Source: Solea solea | Lineage: Eukaryota > Chordata > Actinopteri > Pleuronectiformes > Soleidae | Assembly (NCBI RefSeq): GCF_958295425.1 | Contig: NC_081154.1 | Span: forward strand, 806,001 to 870,000 | DNA: 64,000 nt | Direction: 5' to 3' | In this document: one piece after another, positions 35,802 to 46,185 of the stretch | How positions within the stretch are numbered: the first letter of the stretch is position 1 | Layout of the letters: every line of letters starts with the position of its first letter | Made by a program: the position numbers and the translations under genes | Notes under the pieces: model-generated | Told to the model about the DNA's origin: nothing | The model's input: the letters and a program-made list of their open reading frames with translations, nothing else | The model's database searches: none

Positions 35802-36812
35802 TATCGACCGGTGTTTCTGCGTTAAACGACGGGAAGCGCTGACGTTAAAGATATCCCGACAGAGGCGGAAGAACATCAACTGGGGACCGGCCTACACGTT
35901 CCCGTCAGCTCCCGCACATGACGACTTTCTGCTCGCAGTTGCGACGTCACTCACAATGACAGCACAGAAACAAGTAGGTCGAACTGAACGGAAGTGAAAC
36001 GACAAACTTCCGGCTGTGGCCTTCAAAATAAGACTCAGGAAACCTGATATTTGGAATATATCAGGAATATATAATATTGTTGGAAGGTAGCGCCACCTAC
36101 CTTCCAACAGGCGTCTAGAGATAGCTAGCCAGTTTGCTAGTATAGCTTATGAGATGATGATGATGATGTATTTCATGAATGAGAGTTTAAAAAGGAATTT
36201 CATAAAACAAATAGCCGTGATTGTTTATAATAGCATAGGTATACAACGTCTTAAAATATACCTTGAAAACCTTTTATTATTGATTTTATACTTTTAACTT
36301 TTTTTTACATTTTTTTTAAAACAGTTATAATGTTGTTATGTGCAACTTGCAAATTGTTTCGTCAAACATTATGTAATCATTTTCTAAAAGACAATATTAA
36401 TACAAATTTTTCAACCACAGAATCGTGATATTTCTTCTAGCTAGCTGGATATTTTCTTCACAGAAGTTGGTTTTTTTTAACCTTAGAATCTGCAGGAAAA
36501 TGTATAATTGTCACTGAAATGAAGCTAATTTGAAGGCTCAGGTTTGTGCTGTGTCATGTCTAAAGCAGCTTTATTCATTTTATGAGAACACTAGCTCAGA
36601 GAAGACTCTCCAAACTAAACTATTTGTTTTCTAATTATTATTATTAGCAGCAGATAACTGTAGAAGTATTTTGTTAAATTGGTGTATAAATACATTTATT
36701 ATTAAGAAGTAAATATGTCAACATAAACACTTTTATTTTGAAATTCTGTGAATATCGGCAGCAATATCATGATGCAACATCATGACAGACGGAATGTAAA
36801 GTAGTGGCCGGG
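35802..36812. other. Spacer between adprm start and rsph1 copy A stop
   Basis: The left part is the probable adprm promoter (35940-36015, separate entry). The rest is AT-rich, with (GAT)n-like runs near 36153-36170. The 3' UTR of rsph1 copy A should enter from the right. No gene recognised. Confidence 0.5.
35940..36015 (-). promoter_or_regulatory. Probable adprm proximal promoter with ETS and CRE-like motifs
   Basis: About 140-215 bp upstream of the adprm ATG. It holds GACGTCAC (CRE-like, 35943-35950), ACGGAAGTG (35988-35996) and ACTTCCGGC (36006-36014), the last two being ETS/GABP-type sites in opposite orientations. Such motifs are common in housekeeping promoters. Activity is inferred from motif and position only. 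Confidence 0.4.
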
Positions 36813-39189
36813 TCAGTCAGGTGTGTTCTCCTCAGCCTCCTCTGCTGAAACTATTTCTTTTTCCACAGCTGAAAAATAAACCGCACACACAACAATTAGG
36901 AAAAGACACACTTAAAACTAACTGTATAAAATGTCATTTAGACTATCGTGTGTGAACTGTCTTTTTACAGTCGAAAAATGTTTTCACCTGAAGTCTCTCT
37001 TCCTGGAGTCAACAGCGTCAGACCTGTGATTAACTTTGGAATCCACTTGGGGTTGGTCAACTCCTCCTGTCAAAAGATGAGTCATTGAAATGTGCTTGTA
37101 TGAGGTCAAGACACACACAGTCACAGTGATTTATACACTTCCGTGTATGAAATCCTTGTTCAGATTTACCTCTGTGACAAAAACTGACCATACGAGACAG
37201 CAGCTCCTGTGCCCCCGGGAGCTAAAAACAGCTGGTTTTCTTTATGGACTTTAGTGTGGGAGAGTGAGTGGTTTAAGAACTCCAGTTTCCCACTGGACAA
37301 AAGTCTGTCTAACTCTGCGATAAAGCAGAAAACCTATTCTTGACGTGTAATTAGTTTTTGTAATTTTCAGGATTCTGATGACTCCATGACTCTATGCTTC
37401 CCGGTACACTGCCACCTATAGGTTTGGCATGGTCATGATTGCACTTGGCGACTTTTTTAGGCGTCCTTTTTATGTGTAGATGAAAACTTGGCTCTGGTGT
37501 GTACAACCTGGTTCCATGGTTCCTAACCCTGTGCATGGCCCTAGTTGTGATAACTTTCATGTTTTTTTAAGTTTGGCACACATCTTATACGACGACAAAG
37601 TTCCAGTTTGAGGTCTTAAAAGGTCATTTATGAGTGAAATAAGTCGGTTAAATTACCTCCTCTGTCTGGCGGAATTCTCCGTGTTGCTCACACCCAATAT
37701 CAAACAAGTACTTCCCGGGGCCACTGGGCTGCAGAGTAAGAGCAGAGACAGAAAAAGATGCTTGTTTGTTATTGACTGACAAGATTCTAAAAACACATGT
37801 GGCTGCAACTAACGATTATTTGCATAATTGATGCATTTGTTTCTCCATTAATCGAGTACTTTTTTGGTCTAGAAAAAAATTCCTTATTTTGTCCCCAAAC
37901 CAAAATAAATCGGTTTCAACAATTTCTTTGTTCAATGGAGGAAAGAACCAAGAAAATATTCACATTTAACAAGCTTAAAAAGTCCTTAAAAAATGTACCT
38001 TATTGTTGGCTAATTTCCCCTTGAATCTGTGGTTGGAGTGGACGTACTCTCCTTCTGACTCCATGTTGCCGTTCACCCATGAGCCCATGTACTTGGAGCC
38101 AGTGTCGTGGTAGACGTAAGTGCCCTGACCGTGTCTGTCAGTCAAACAGCTGAGTTACTTTAGAAACACAGACAACTGAAAACTGTGTGTGATGTTAATA
38201 TGAGGGACAGATGGACCTCATGTGATTCAGCCACTCTCCCTCATACGAGTCTCCGTTGGAATACGTGTAGACGCCATGACCGTGTCTCACATCCTTGTCC
38301 CACAATCCTGATGGACAGAGACAAGACAAGGTCAGGTTCCCAAACACTCCGCACTCTATTAAGGAGTTAAAATAGGAATATTTACCTTCATATTTGGAAC
38401 CATCTGGATAGTAGAAGGTTCCTTGTCCATGTTTCATGTTCTGGTCATAGTCTCCCACATACCTTGCCCCATTCTTAAAGCGATATGTCCCCTGGTGGAC
38501 AAAACAACATTGAAAAAAACATTAGCTGTTACAGAATTGGCATTAAAAAAAAAAAGCCATAAATGTAACGTTATGCATAACATTTGCATGTGTTCACAAA
38601 GATACGTCCAGAGTATGTTTTGTACTTGTCCGTGTCTCTGTCCTTTCTCATAATGTCCCTCGTAGACGTCCCCATTGGGCAGAACAGCTCTGCCGACACC
38701 GTGTCTCTCACCTTCATCATTTCTGTCCCCTTCATACTCCTGTCACACACACACACACACACACACACACGGTTAGCTAGTATGGTAATTTAGCTTCCGT
38801 TTTCTAAAGATATATCACACAATGAAAAGAGTGTTGAGCTAACAGGTTACGTTGCTAACTTCATAATTAACACATGTGGGTAACTAGTGAACTCCTAATT
38901 AGCTTCTTAGCTAATTTTCTGATTGGCTACTTAGCTCACGTTCTAATTAGCCAAGCAGGTAAACACAAACACTGTTAGCTAGTAGCACTTCAGCTTCAGT
39001 GTGCTTACAATATCACAACAAAATCAAGATTAGCCAATTAGCTACTTAGCTAGTGCCATCATTAGCTTGATCACAACATAACAACAAGGGGGGGGGAGTA
39101 TTGAGCTAAATGTGCTAATGCTAACTGTGTTCTCTCACCCCGAGTTTGTTGTGTTCATATTCAAGATCATCTGATCCGACATCCGACAT
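36813..39189 (-). CDS. rsph1: Radial spoke head 1 homolog, copy A (longer form)
   Basis: MORN-repeat protein of axonemal radial spoke heads, needed for motile cilia and sperm flagella in vertebrates. Exons in transcript order: 39189-39139, 38739-38626, 38491-38386, 38307-38217, 38134-37999, 37728-37657, 37066-36988, 36868-36813 (stop 36815-36813). They total 705 nt, 234 residues; human RSPH1 is about 309. The protein starts [10 protein letters not shown]. It then carries five MORN repeats at about residues 19-135, for example [20 protein letters not shown], and a weaker sixth, followed by the conserved [17 protein letters not shown]. The long acidic C-terminal tail of the human protein is shortened to a short Glu-rich end. 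The exon 4 donor is GAG|GTCCAT, non-consensus after GT. A strong RFX X-box lies 49 bp upstream of the ATG. A second copy lies just upstream in tandem. Confidence 0.95.
37067..37656 (-). other. rsph1 copy A intron with dispersed repeat copy
   Basis: About 37160-37275 matches the repeat family also found at 10904, 14975 and 54570 (phrases CTGACCATACGAGACAGCAG, CTCCTGTGCCC and GAGCTAAAAACAGCTGG). Otherwise unremarkable. Confidence 0.55.
37797..37860 (+). mobile_element. hAT-like MITE fragment
   Basis: GGCTGCAACTAACGATTATT at about 37801 is the start of the common fish MITE family also seen at 11501. The far end could not be located, so this is probably a truncated copy in an rsph1 copy A intron. 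Confidence 0.5.
38740..39138 (-). other. rsph1 copy A intron 1
   Basis: Contains the CA repeat at 38743-38770 and several GTTAGCTAGT/TTAGCTA phrases. The same kind of phrases occur in intron 1 of copy B (43173-43402), consistent with shared ancestry of the two introns or a local GCTAGC-rich repeat. No other feature. Confidence 0.5.
38743..38770. repeat. (CA)n microsatellite
   Basis: A CA run in rsph1 copy A intron 1, directly next to the acceptor of the second coding exon. Confidence 0.95.
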
Positions 39190-40962
39190 TGTTCTCTCTG
39201 TGTGTGTGTGTGTGGTTGTGAAGGAAACCTGTTTACAGTTACCATGACAACAGAACATCCACACGTGACCAGCAGGAGGTGCATTTGTTTCCTTACCAAA
39301 ACCCCCGCCTCCCCCTGTATGGTTCGTCAGTTTCAGGCATGATTGGATAACTCTGGTGTTGCATCATCAAGAAGAGCCAATCAGATGCAGAGAAGGGGCG
39401 GGTCTTCTCCCGAACTGGGTAGTTAAACCTTTCAGAAAGTCATTTATTTGGCGAGTTTTTAAAGAATTTAAGAGGAAATCAGTGTTTTTCTTCAACTAAA
39501 CTTTACTTGTTCTTTTTCTTTACTATATCCCTCCAATGATTGTATATGTAGCATCAATTTTAGCTCTGTAAAACTCTGTAAACTAAGTTAAAACCAAAAA
39601 AGCAACAGCCGTATTAAGTACAAGTACAACAGTAGTTTGTCTCACTACAGGCAAAAATAAATATGTAGAGAATGTTGTAACATACATTTAACACTTCTAT
39701 TTAACACATATATGATGTAAAAAAAAAAAATTGCCAGTTCATGTTGCATCAGACATGTTTTTTTTGTTTTAAATCTGGTTAATAATACGTATGTCAGATT
39801 TTTTACTGTTGTCTAGTATGTAATGTGCATGTTGTTGCACATCAGTGACACTTGAGGGCGCTGTGGTCTACATTTACTCTTGTTACTTATTATTACTACT
39901 CCAACTGTTATAAAAATAATAAACTAAATGTGTTTTTTCACACGTTTTTTTAATCGTTAGGTGTTGTTGTTGTTCAGTGAGACATGTCTTATCACTATAA
40001 GTTCTTTCTCTAATCTTTATTTCTTTGATGAGTATGGGGGAAAGCTACATGGATTCTCACTCATGTCTCATGGCCACATAACATACTGTATATGTGTCTA
40101 ATCTAGGATCACTGACGTTACTGCAACGTGGTCATGTGACCATCACCTTAGAGTGCTACCCAATCTGTACCAAAAACCCAATTTTTTAATTTATATAAAA
40201 AAGTACGGGTACTTCCTGACAATTTACTTCCAAGCTACTTAGGATTGGATTCCAAGACGGCTGCCAATCGCAATCACTCCATCAACGTGTGCCTAATTCC
40301 CATCTTTCTTCAGTGGTGACCTGCAGTTTAGCACCACTGCCACTACTGCTTTTCCCAGTGAACTAACATCAGTACAAAAGGTGACATAGATGTGAAGTTT
40401 GATTGACTAATTGACTTTCTTTTGCCAATTATGGTTAACATTTCTGATACATTTAAATAAAAACTTACCTCATGACTCAGGTCAGAGAGTCAGGCTTCAG
40501 AATTTGGATATTCTTCAAAGTTTTTATTCAAATTAAAAGTAGGTTTATACATGAACAACAGCTAAACTACAATTTGCTCCATATGCAGCAAAACAAACAG
40601 GACTGCACGTCCCTCCTGTCTCACAGTTATGTGAAACAACATCATCTGGACAGAAAGCAGCAGAGTCACCAGTCGGTACTCTGGCTGTCTTACCTATTCT
40701 GTCCATTAGAGGGCACTGCTAGGCTTTCCTACACTTCCACAGCATCTATTCTGTTCTGTTCTATAAGCGTCTTAACACCAAATGTCCTTGTTTTTGGTAA
40801 AGTACCGAGTACTACTGAGCACTGCTCATGTCAAAAACCTACAAAAGATATTGTGTATCTTTATTTTAGTCTTAAAACAAAGGCCAGATGTAAAAAGTAA
40901 TTGGTCGATCAGATAAGTGGACTCTTCCACAGCTGGCTCCACCTGAAGTATCTCTGTGAGAT
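39190..40962. other. Spacer between the two rsph1 copies
   Basis: Holds the copy A 5' leader with a GT run at about 39200-39213, the X-box at 39238-39251, and AT-rich sequence up to the copy B stop. No gene recognised. The copy B 3' UTR should lie at the right end. Confidence 0.5.
39238..39251. promoter_or_regulatory. RFX X-box upstream of rsph1 copy A
   Basis: GTTACCATGACAAC, a near-palindromic 14-mer matching the ciliary X-box form GTTGCCATGGCAAC at 12 of 14 positions. It lies 49 bp upstream of the copy A ATG (39189), on the promoter side. RFX factors bind X-boxes in promoters of motile-cilia genes, and RSPH1 is such a gene, so the match is functionally plausible. Binding itself is inferred. 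Confidence 0.7.
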
Positions 40963-43453
40963 TCACTTCATACAGTTGGGAATCCACTTGAGGACTCCAG
41001 CGTCGCCGTCAGATTCATCCTGTTAAAAAAGATGAGTCATTAAACATAATGTTCCATGATATCAGGGCCATGTTTTTAATCTTCAGTCACCATCTCAGGA
41101 CATATGTCCATATGTGTGATGGCGTTTAAAAATTAAATTTACCGGCTCTGTTTGCTGGAATTCACCCCCCTGCTCACATCCGTTGTCAAACACGTACTTC
41201 CCGGGTCCAAGGGGCTGTGAAGTCAGGACAAAACATCAGAAGACATTTGAACATAAAAAGATACTGACCTTTAAAGACCTTCATGATAGTCTTAGTCCAG
41301 TGAAAAGAAACACTTTTCCAGTGGGAAACACTGGCTTAAGAAACATCTGCATCCATGTTTCGTTTTAGATTTCTCTGTTGGAACATGGTCAACTCGGAAA
41401 TAACATCACTCCCAGTTACCAGTTCTGACTTCCGACCTTCAATGCAGATGGAACACACCATATTTACTGGTGGGGGTAACCATTTACTGGCAGTTATGAT
41501 CCCTGTGAGCCACTAACGCCTTGTAACCTGTATTTGGCAAACATTAGACAACCTTCTATGGACATTCAACATACTGAGAGAGAGTAAGAGCTAAATATTT
41601 CCCCTTTTGGAGATGATTGCTGGTGTTAACATGATGCTATACACTGTGAAAGATATCAGTGATGTGTTGTGCCGCCCCCTAGTGGCTATAAGAACTAATG
41701 TTTTCTGTATTAATCAGGCTCTTCATCTCCATAACAATGTAAAGATTACAAGTGATTGGAAGATTATGGGCGTATACGGCTAGATAGTCGGGTTTCTTAT
41801 CTCGCGTGAGGCAGGAAACCTATTAAGCTTTTCAGGAAATGAGTCATGGAGTCATAAAGTCAGGACTCACCTTATTGTTGGCAAATATTCCCTTGTATCT
41901 GTGGTTACAGTGGATGTACTCGCCGCCTGACTCCATGTTGCCGTTCACCCATGAGCCCTTGTACTTGGAGCCAGTTTCATGGAAGTGGTACAAGCCCTGA
42001 CCGTGTCTGTCAGTCAAACGACAACCAGTTAGTGCGCATTCAGTATCATGTGGGATTTACAGTTTGTTGAAATCTGCTAACATTCAGCCAATATTCAGGG
42101 TACATTTGACAATGTTATTGTCATGGAATTTAAGCAAAATTTAGTGTAAGACCTAGTCTAGGTGAACCCAGCCGAGTCTGATAGTGATTTGTTTTCACTC
42201 TGGCAAGGACGGCGTTTTGGACTCAAGTTGGGACAAGGACTCAACGTGTTTGTTGATGACAACATTCTTTCTGGTATACAAAGGCCACCGTAGTATTATA
42301 GGAAGGGATGAGCTGAGAAGTCCGTCCTTTGTTGCAATACGCAATCTCTCCACTAGGTGCTACCAATTTGTACACACTGGACCTTTAATGACTTCGAAAA
42401 CAGATAACTTTGAACTGATTTGGGGTCAAGTATATAATTGAAAAGTAACAAGTCAACAACATGCATGCATGATTTAAAAATGATTGGGACAAACCTCAAG
42501 TGATGCAGCCACTCTCCATCATACATGTCTCCGTTGGGGTACGTGTAGACACCGTGACCCTTTCTCACATCCTTATCCCAGGATCCTGACAGAAGAGACA
42601 AGGCTCTGAGTCACGACATCAAATTGACTAAAACAAAGCTCAAGGTATTAAAACAAGTATCTGTACCTTCATATTTGGATCCATCTGGATAGTAGAACAA
42701 TCCTTGTCCATGTTTCATGTTCTGATAATAGTCTCCCACATATCTGGCCCCATTCTTAAAGTAATATGTCCCCTGTTTGACAGAAAAGTACAAGGCAACA
42801 TTACACGACAAGATGTCTGCGAGGGTTCTCAATGTCTGAAGGTTCTCTGTCATCCAGGTCACGGGTAGTCTTTAAGTGCTGAAAACAAAGGCAACTGGAC
42901 TTCTGTTGGATGAGAGGCGAAGCATCTTCAGGAACCTAACAGAAGTCCAGTTGCCTTCTTTTTTAGCACATAAACAATGACAAGACTTAAACTAGATTAG
43001 GGCTTGTAATGGATCGGATTCAGACTTCACAAAGACACATTCGGTATTATGACTGTACCGATCCATGTCTCATTCCATTCTCATAATGTCCCTGGTAGAT
43101 GTCCCCGTTGGGCAGGACAGCTCTGCCGACTCCGTGTCTCTCTCCTTCTGCATTTCTGTCCCCTTCGTACTCCTGACACACAAACACACGCACACAGTTA
43201 GCTAGTACCAACGTTAGCTTAAGCTATCAAACAATATCAAACAGCAGAAGAGTATCAAGCTAAGATGCCAACTGGCTGACTTCCTAAGTAGCTGCTTAGC
43301 TAATTAGCAATGCGCACATAGTTAGCTAGACCCAATGTTAACTTTAGCTAGCTGACAATCTAACCAAGCTAGGAAGCTAACTTGATAATCATATTCGCTC
43401 ACCCCAAGTTTATTGCGTTCATTTTCAAGGTCATCAGACCCCGTGTCGGACAT
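40963..43453 (-). CDS. rsph1: Radial spoke head 1 homolog, copy B (shorter tandem paralog)
   Basis: Second complete MORN-repeat rsph1 gene, in the same orientation and upstream of copy A. Exons in transcript order: 43453-43403, 43172-43059, 42772-42667, 42585-42495, 42006-41871, 41214-41143, 41019-40963 (stop 40965-40963). They total 627 nt, 208 residues. The first six exons have exactly the same lengths as in copy A (51, 114, 106, 91, 136, 72). Exon 1 proteins agree at 14 of 17 positions ([17 protein letters not shown]). MORN repeats are intact, for example [16 protein letters not shown]. The last exon encodes [18 protein letters not shown] and stops. The KWIP motif is shared with copy A, but copy B lacks the following residues and the eighth exon. 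All splice sites are GT-AG and no frameshift is seen, so it looks functional rather than a pseudogene. Confidence 0.93.
41215..41870 (-). other. rsph1 copy B intron
   Basis: Unremarkable intron. GTGCCGCCCCCTAGTGGCTA near 41670 is a motif often found in fish dispersed repeats. No coding signal. Confidence 0.4.
42007..42494 (-). other. rsph1 copy B intron
   Basis: Nothing beyond AT-rich intronic sequence recognised. Confidence 0.4.
42876..42969. repeat. Fold-back element, ~32-bp inverted arms
   Basis: AAGGCAACTGGACTTCTGTT at 42889-42908 is repeated exactly in inverted form 30 bp further on (AACAGAAGTCCAGTTGCCTT). The outer bases (GTGCT ... AGCAC) extend the arms to about 32 bp. The transcript could form a strong hairpin. 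It lies in the second intron of rsph1 copy B. A similar element is dispersed in fish genomes, so this is probably a small non-autonomous DNA element. Confidence 0.85.
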
Positions 43454-43580
43454 GGTTCTGTGTGGTTCTTCTTCTCTTTGCCTCCTCTTGTTGTCCTTCA
43501 GATATGTCTTCTTTGTCTTCTTCCGTTGTTGTGGTCAAAGTCGGTCCATGACTTTGAACTTGATAATTCAAAGGCGTTCC

Positions 43581-43594
43581 GTTTTCATGGTTAT
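43581..43594. promoter_or_regulatory. Degenerate X-box-like site upstream of rsph1 copy B
   Basis: GTTTTCATGGTTAT matches GTTGCCATGGCAAC at about 9 of 14 positions, 128 bp upstream of the copy B ATG. Both half-sites are damaged compared with the copy A X-box, so binding is doubtful. Confidence 0.25.
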
Positions 43595-45659
43595 GAACGT
43601 GAAATAATGTTCTTTCAAGGTACTAACGAGTCCCAGCGCTAGGTTAGCTCACTGCTGGGGCCGCAGCCAACAGTAAAAGAAGTTAATATCTGCAAAAAGT
43701 AAAACTAATTGTGAGAATATTGCTAACAATCCCTTGCAGCTATCCTGATTATTGAGAAAAATTAGGATTATTATTCTAGTCCAGTTACATATTGTAGCAT
43801 AGCTCGACTAGCTTGTGGTACAACGGTAATATTTGCAAGTTTCAGTTAGTTGGAAGTCAGAATTTCCGAATTTAGGGGGCATTCCTTCAACAGGAAAGTC
43901 AGATTTCTAACTCAGAAAGCCGGAGCAACCTTACAAACCCCGACATAGGATTCCAAGATGGCTGCCACCTGCGTCAAAGAGTACAAAAACTCTGCTACTT
44001 TTACTTTTAATTTACCTTTTGTCTTATTTGTTTCACATTTAAGTCAGTCGTACATGTAGTAGTTTGATTTTTTATCTGTGGACATGTTGCTATGCTGCAT
44101 GTGTGCGCAAAATACAATGTTAAGCGTTGTCACTGACTGGTATTGCTAACAAGCTAGCCTGAGGTATGTTTACGTAGCCCACATTTAAGATGTGTCCATT
44201 CCTTGTCCGTTCACATCCGTCTAATCCTCCTCTCAGCTCAGTTCACTCAGATCTGGTCGATGTTTACTAATTTCTACCTTGTTTACACCACATGGACACA
44301 TTTTTCATTACCTGCAGAAAGAGTGAGGCTGGAAAAAATTGATTTTTTGGGTGTTGAATATGTAGTCAGGACGCGGTAAACTCCACATAAAGAGCAGGAG
44401 CAGAGCAGGTCGTAAACAGATATATAAAAATGACAGTTTGTGCTTCCTTCGTCGCTGAGGGATATTTATCTGACGAATGAGCCTTCTGGACCCTTGTTGT
44501 CACACTGAATAGTAAAAGTAAAATGGTGCCAGTGCAGAAACATTTATTTATTTGGGGGAAACAGTAATATCTCTGTGTGCACACTGTCAATCAGAAGAAT
44601 TCAACAACATATTACATGGTTATTTATTCAAATTAAATGTCATAATTGTATTCCATAACTTCATGTCATCAGGGCCGGCCCAAGTCTTTATGGCGCCCTA
44701 AGATCAATTTGATTTGGGGCCCCACTCCCACCAAGTGTAATGTAATATTTTATTGTTTTGAATTGGAATAATAACAAAATACTCAATTTGCTGTAAACAA
44801 GTAAACCAGTTTAGTAGGTTTTGTTTTTTAAAACTTGGAGCGGATGTGCAAATAAGTCCATGATCAGGGATTTTAGCTCTGGAGTTGCTGGTTAACCTAC
44901 ATTTAATGTGAAAATAAATCTGGCTGATTTTAGTATCGTATCGTTTAAAAATCTAGTTGATAAATCACATAAAATCTATATTTTATAGAATGAAAATGAA
45001 AGAAAATCCACGTCCGCAAGCCTCATCATCGCAGCCACATAAATAGAAAATATGTCACGTGTAACTCGTGGCAACCGGAGCAAACAATAAACAGTGATGT
45101 GTCAGTGATGCCAGGCAACTGAGTGAAAGAGGAACCAACAGGTTTTTTTGTGTTTCGGGCAAATTTTCAGTTCATATGAAAGTCAGTGCTGACTCAGATG
45201 ACTCAAAACTTCTTCATTCCAAGAATCGAGTGTTCACTATACTATACAATACAATCAGGTGATGTTTTTTTATTAAATTTGATGAAAAAATATTTCACCA
45301 AAATTCTACAGACTGGCCCTTTAACAGCTTTAATCTTTCGAGCTATCTGGAAATAAACAGAATATGATGTTCTTCTTATTTCATAAGTGCTTCTAATAGA
45401 AACCTTGTCACCATCAAGTCTATATGAAAAGAAGTTGTCACTTCCGGTTAGGTATTTCAAAATAAAACTTGGTGACAGCGCAGAGAACTGTCTGCTAACA
45501 TTTCTCACTAAATGTATTAATAAACCCTAAAACACAGCTCAGATGATCAATTAATTGAATGAATAATTTAACAGTGAAAGTGTGAAATATAATAGTTATT
45601 ATAATAAAAGTACTACGCGACCCTCTGGTTGAGGATAAAGCGGTAGATGATGACTGACT

Positions 45660-45820
45660 GACTGACGTTGTACTTGGAAATGCTGACTCAACTAATACTA
45701 AAGAAAACAGGAAAACTATGTCAGCATTTTCAATTAAAATAAATAGGAATGCTATAGTTAGATCAGCATTTCTAACGGAAAACGAAAGTTGTAAATACTG
45801 ACTCAGCATGAACATTGAGG
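45660..45820. repeat. Degenerate repeat carrying MARE/AP-1-like sites, gas7 upstream copy
   Basis: Contains TGCTGACTCA (45681-45690) and TGACTCAGCA (45799-45808), with linking phrases CTAATACTAAAGAAAACAGG and TCAGCATTTTCAATTAAAA. The same phrases recur in gas7 intron 1 at 47725-48130, so the two stretches are related copies. Confidence 0.6.
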
Positions 45821-45899
45821 AAAACCTGTCGCAAACGAATTCCCAATGAACAAGAAAATAGGAACGGTAAGATGATTTAAAAAGAAATGGTCTGGTTTT

Positions 45900-46185
45900 A
45901 TTTTGAAGGCGCGTTCACTTGACTTCCGGCGTCACTGTTTGTAGCTTCACAGAAAAGTCTCCGCTGGACTCAGACTGAGCAGCAGTGAGTGAGAGAGTGA
46001 GTGAGTGAGTGAGTGAGAGAGGGAGGGAGGAGGTCTTGTGGTTGTGAGTCAGAGGAGGAGGAGGAGAGGAGGAGAAGAGGAGGAGGAGAACCTGTTCACG
46101 AACTCCTCACAACTTTCACTCTGCTCCAGCACGCGCCAGGAGCTGCTGCACACACACACACACACACACACACAGCGTTCGCGTC
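45900..46185 (+). promoter_or_regulatory. Probable gas7 promoter and 5' leader
   Basis: ACTTCCGGC (45922-45930) is an ETS-type site. It is followed by a GAGT/GA-rich stretch (about 45985-46095) and a (CA)n run at 46149-46174 that ends 11 bp before the gas7 ATG. The transcription start is not visible. Assignment rests on position and motifs. Confidence 0.45.
46149..46174. repeat. (CA)13 in gas7 5' leader
   Basis: A pure CA run 11 bp upstream of the start codon, so probably within the 5' UTR. Confidence 0.95.

Larger units (their letters stand above)
43454..46185. other. Divergent spacer between rsph1 copy B and gas7
   Basis: The start sides of rsph1 copy B (left) and gas7 (right) face each other across 2.7 kb. 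Contents: a degraded X-box-like site at 43581-43594, a repeat-like phrase GGGCCGGCCCAAGTCTTTAT near 44671, an LINE-3'-end-like phrase with GACTGACTGACT near 45618-45665, MARE-like sites at 45681 and 45799, and the gas7 leader. No other gene recognised. Confidence 0.5.

Noticed and set aside
40963..43453. rsph1 copy B as a pseudogene
   Set aside because: Start codon, all splice sites, phases and MORN motifs are intact, with a plausible stop.
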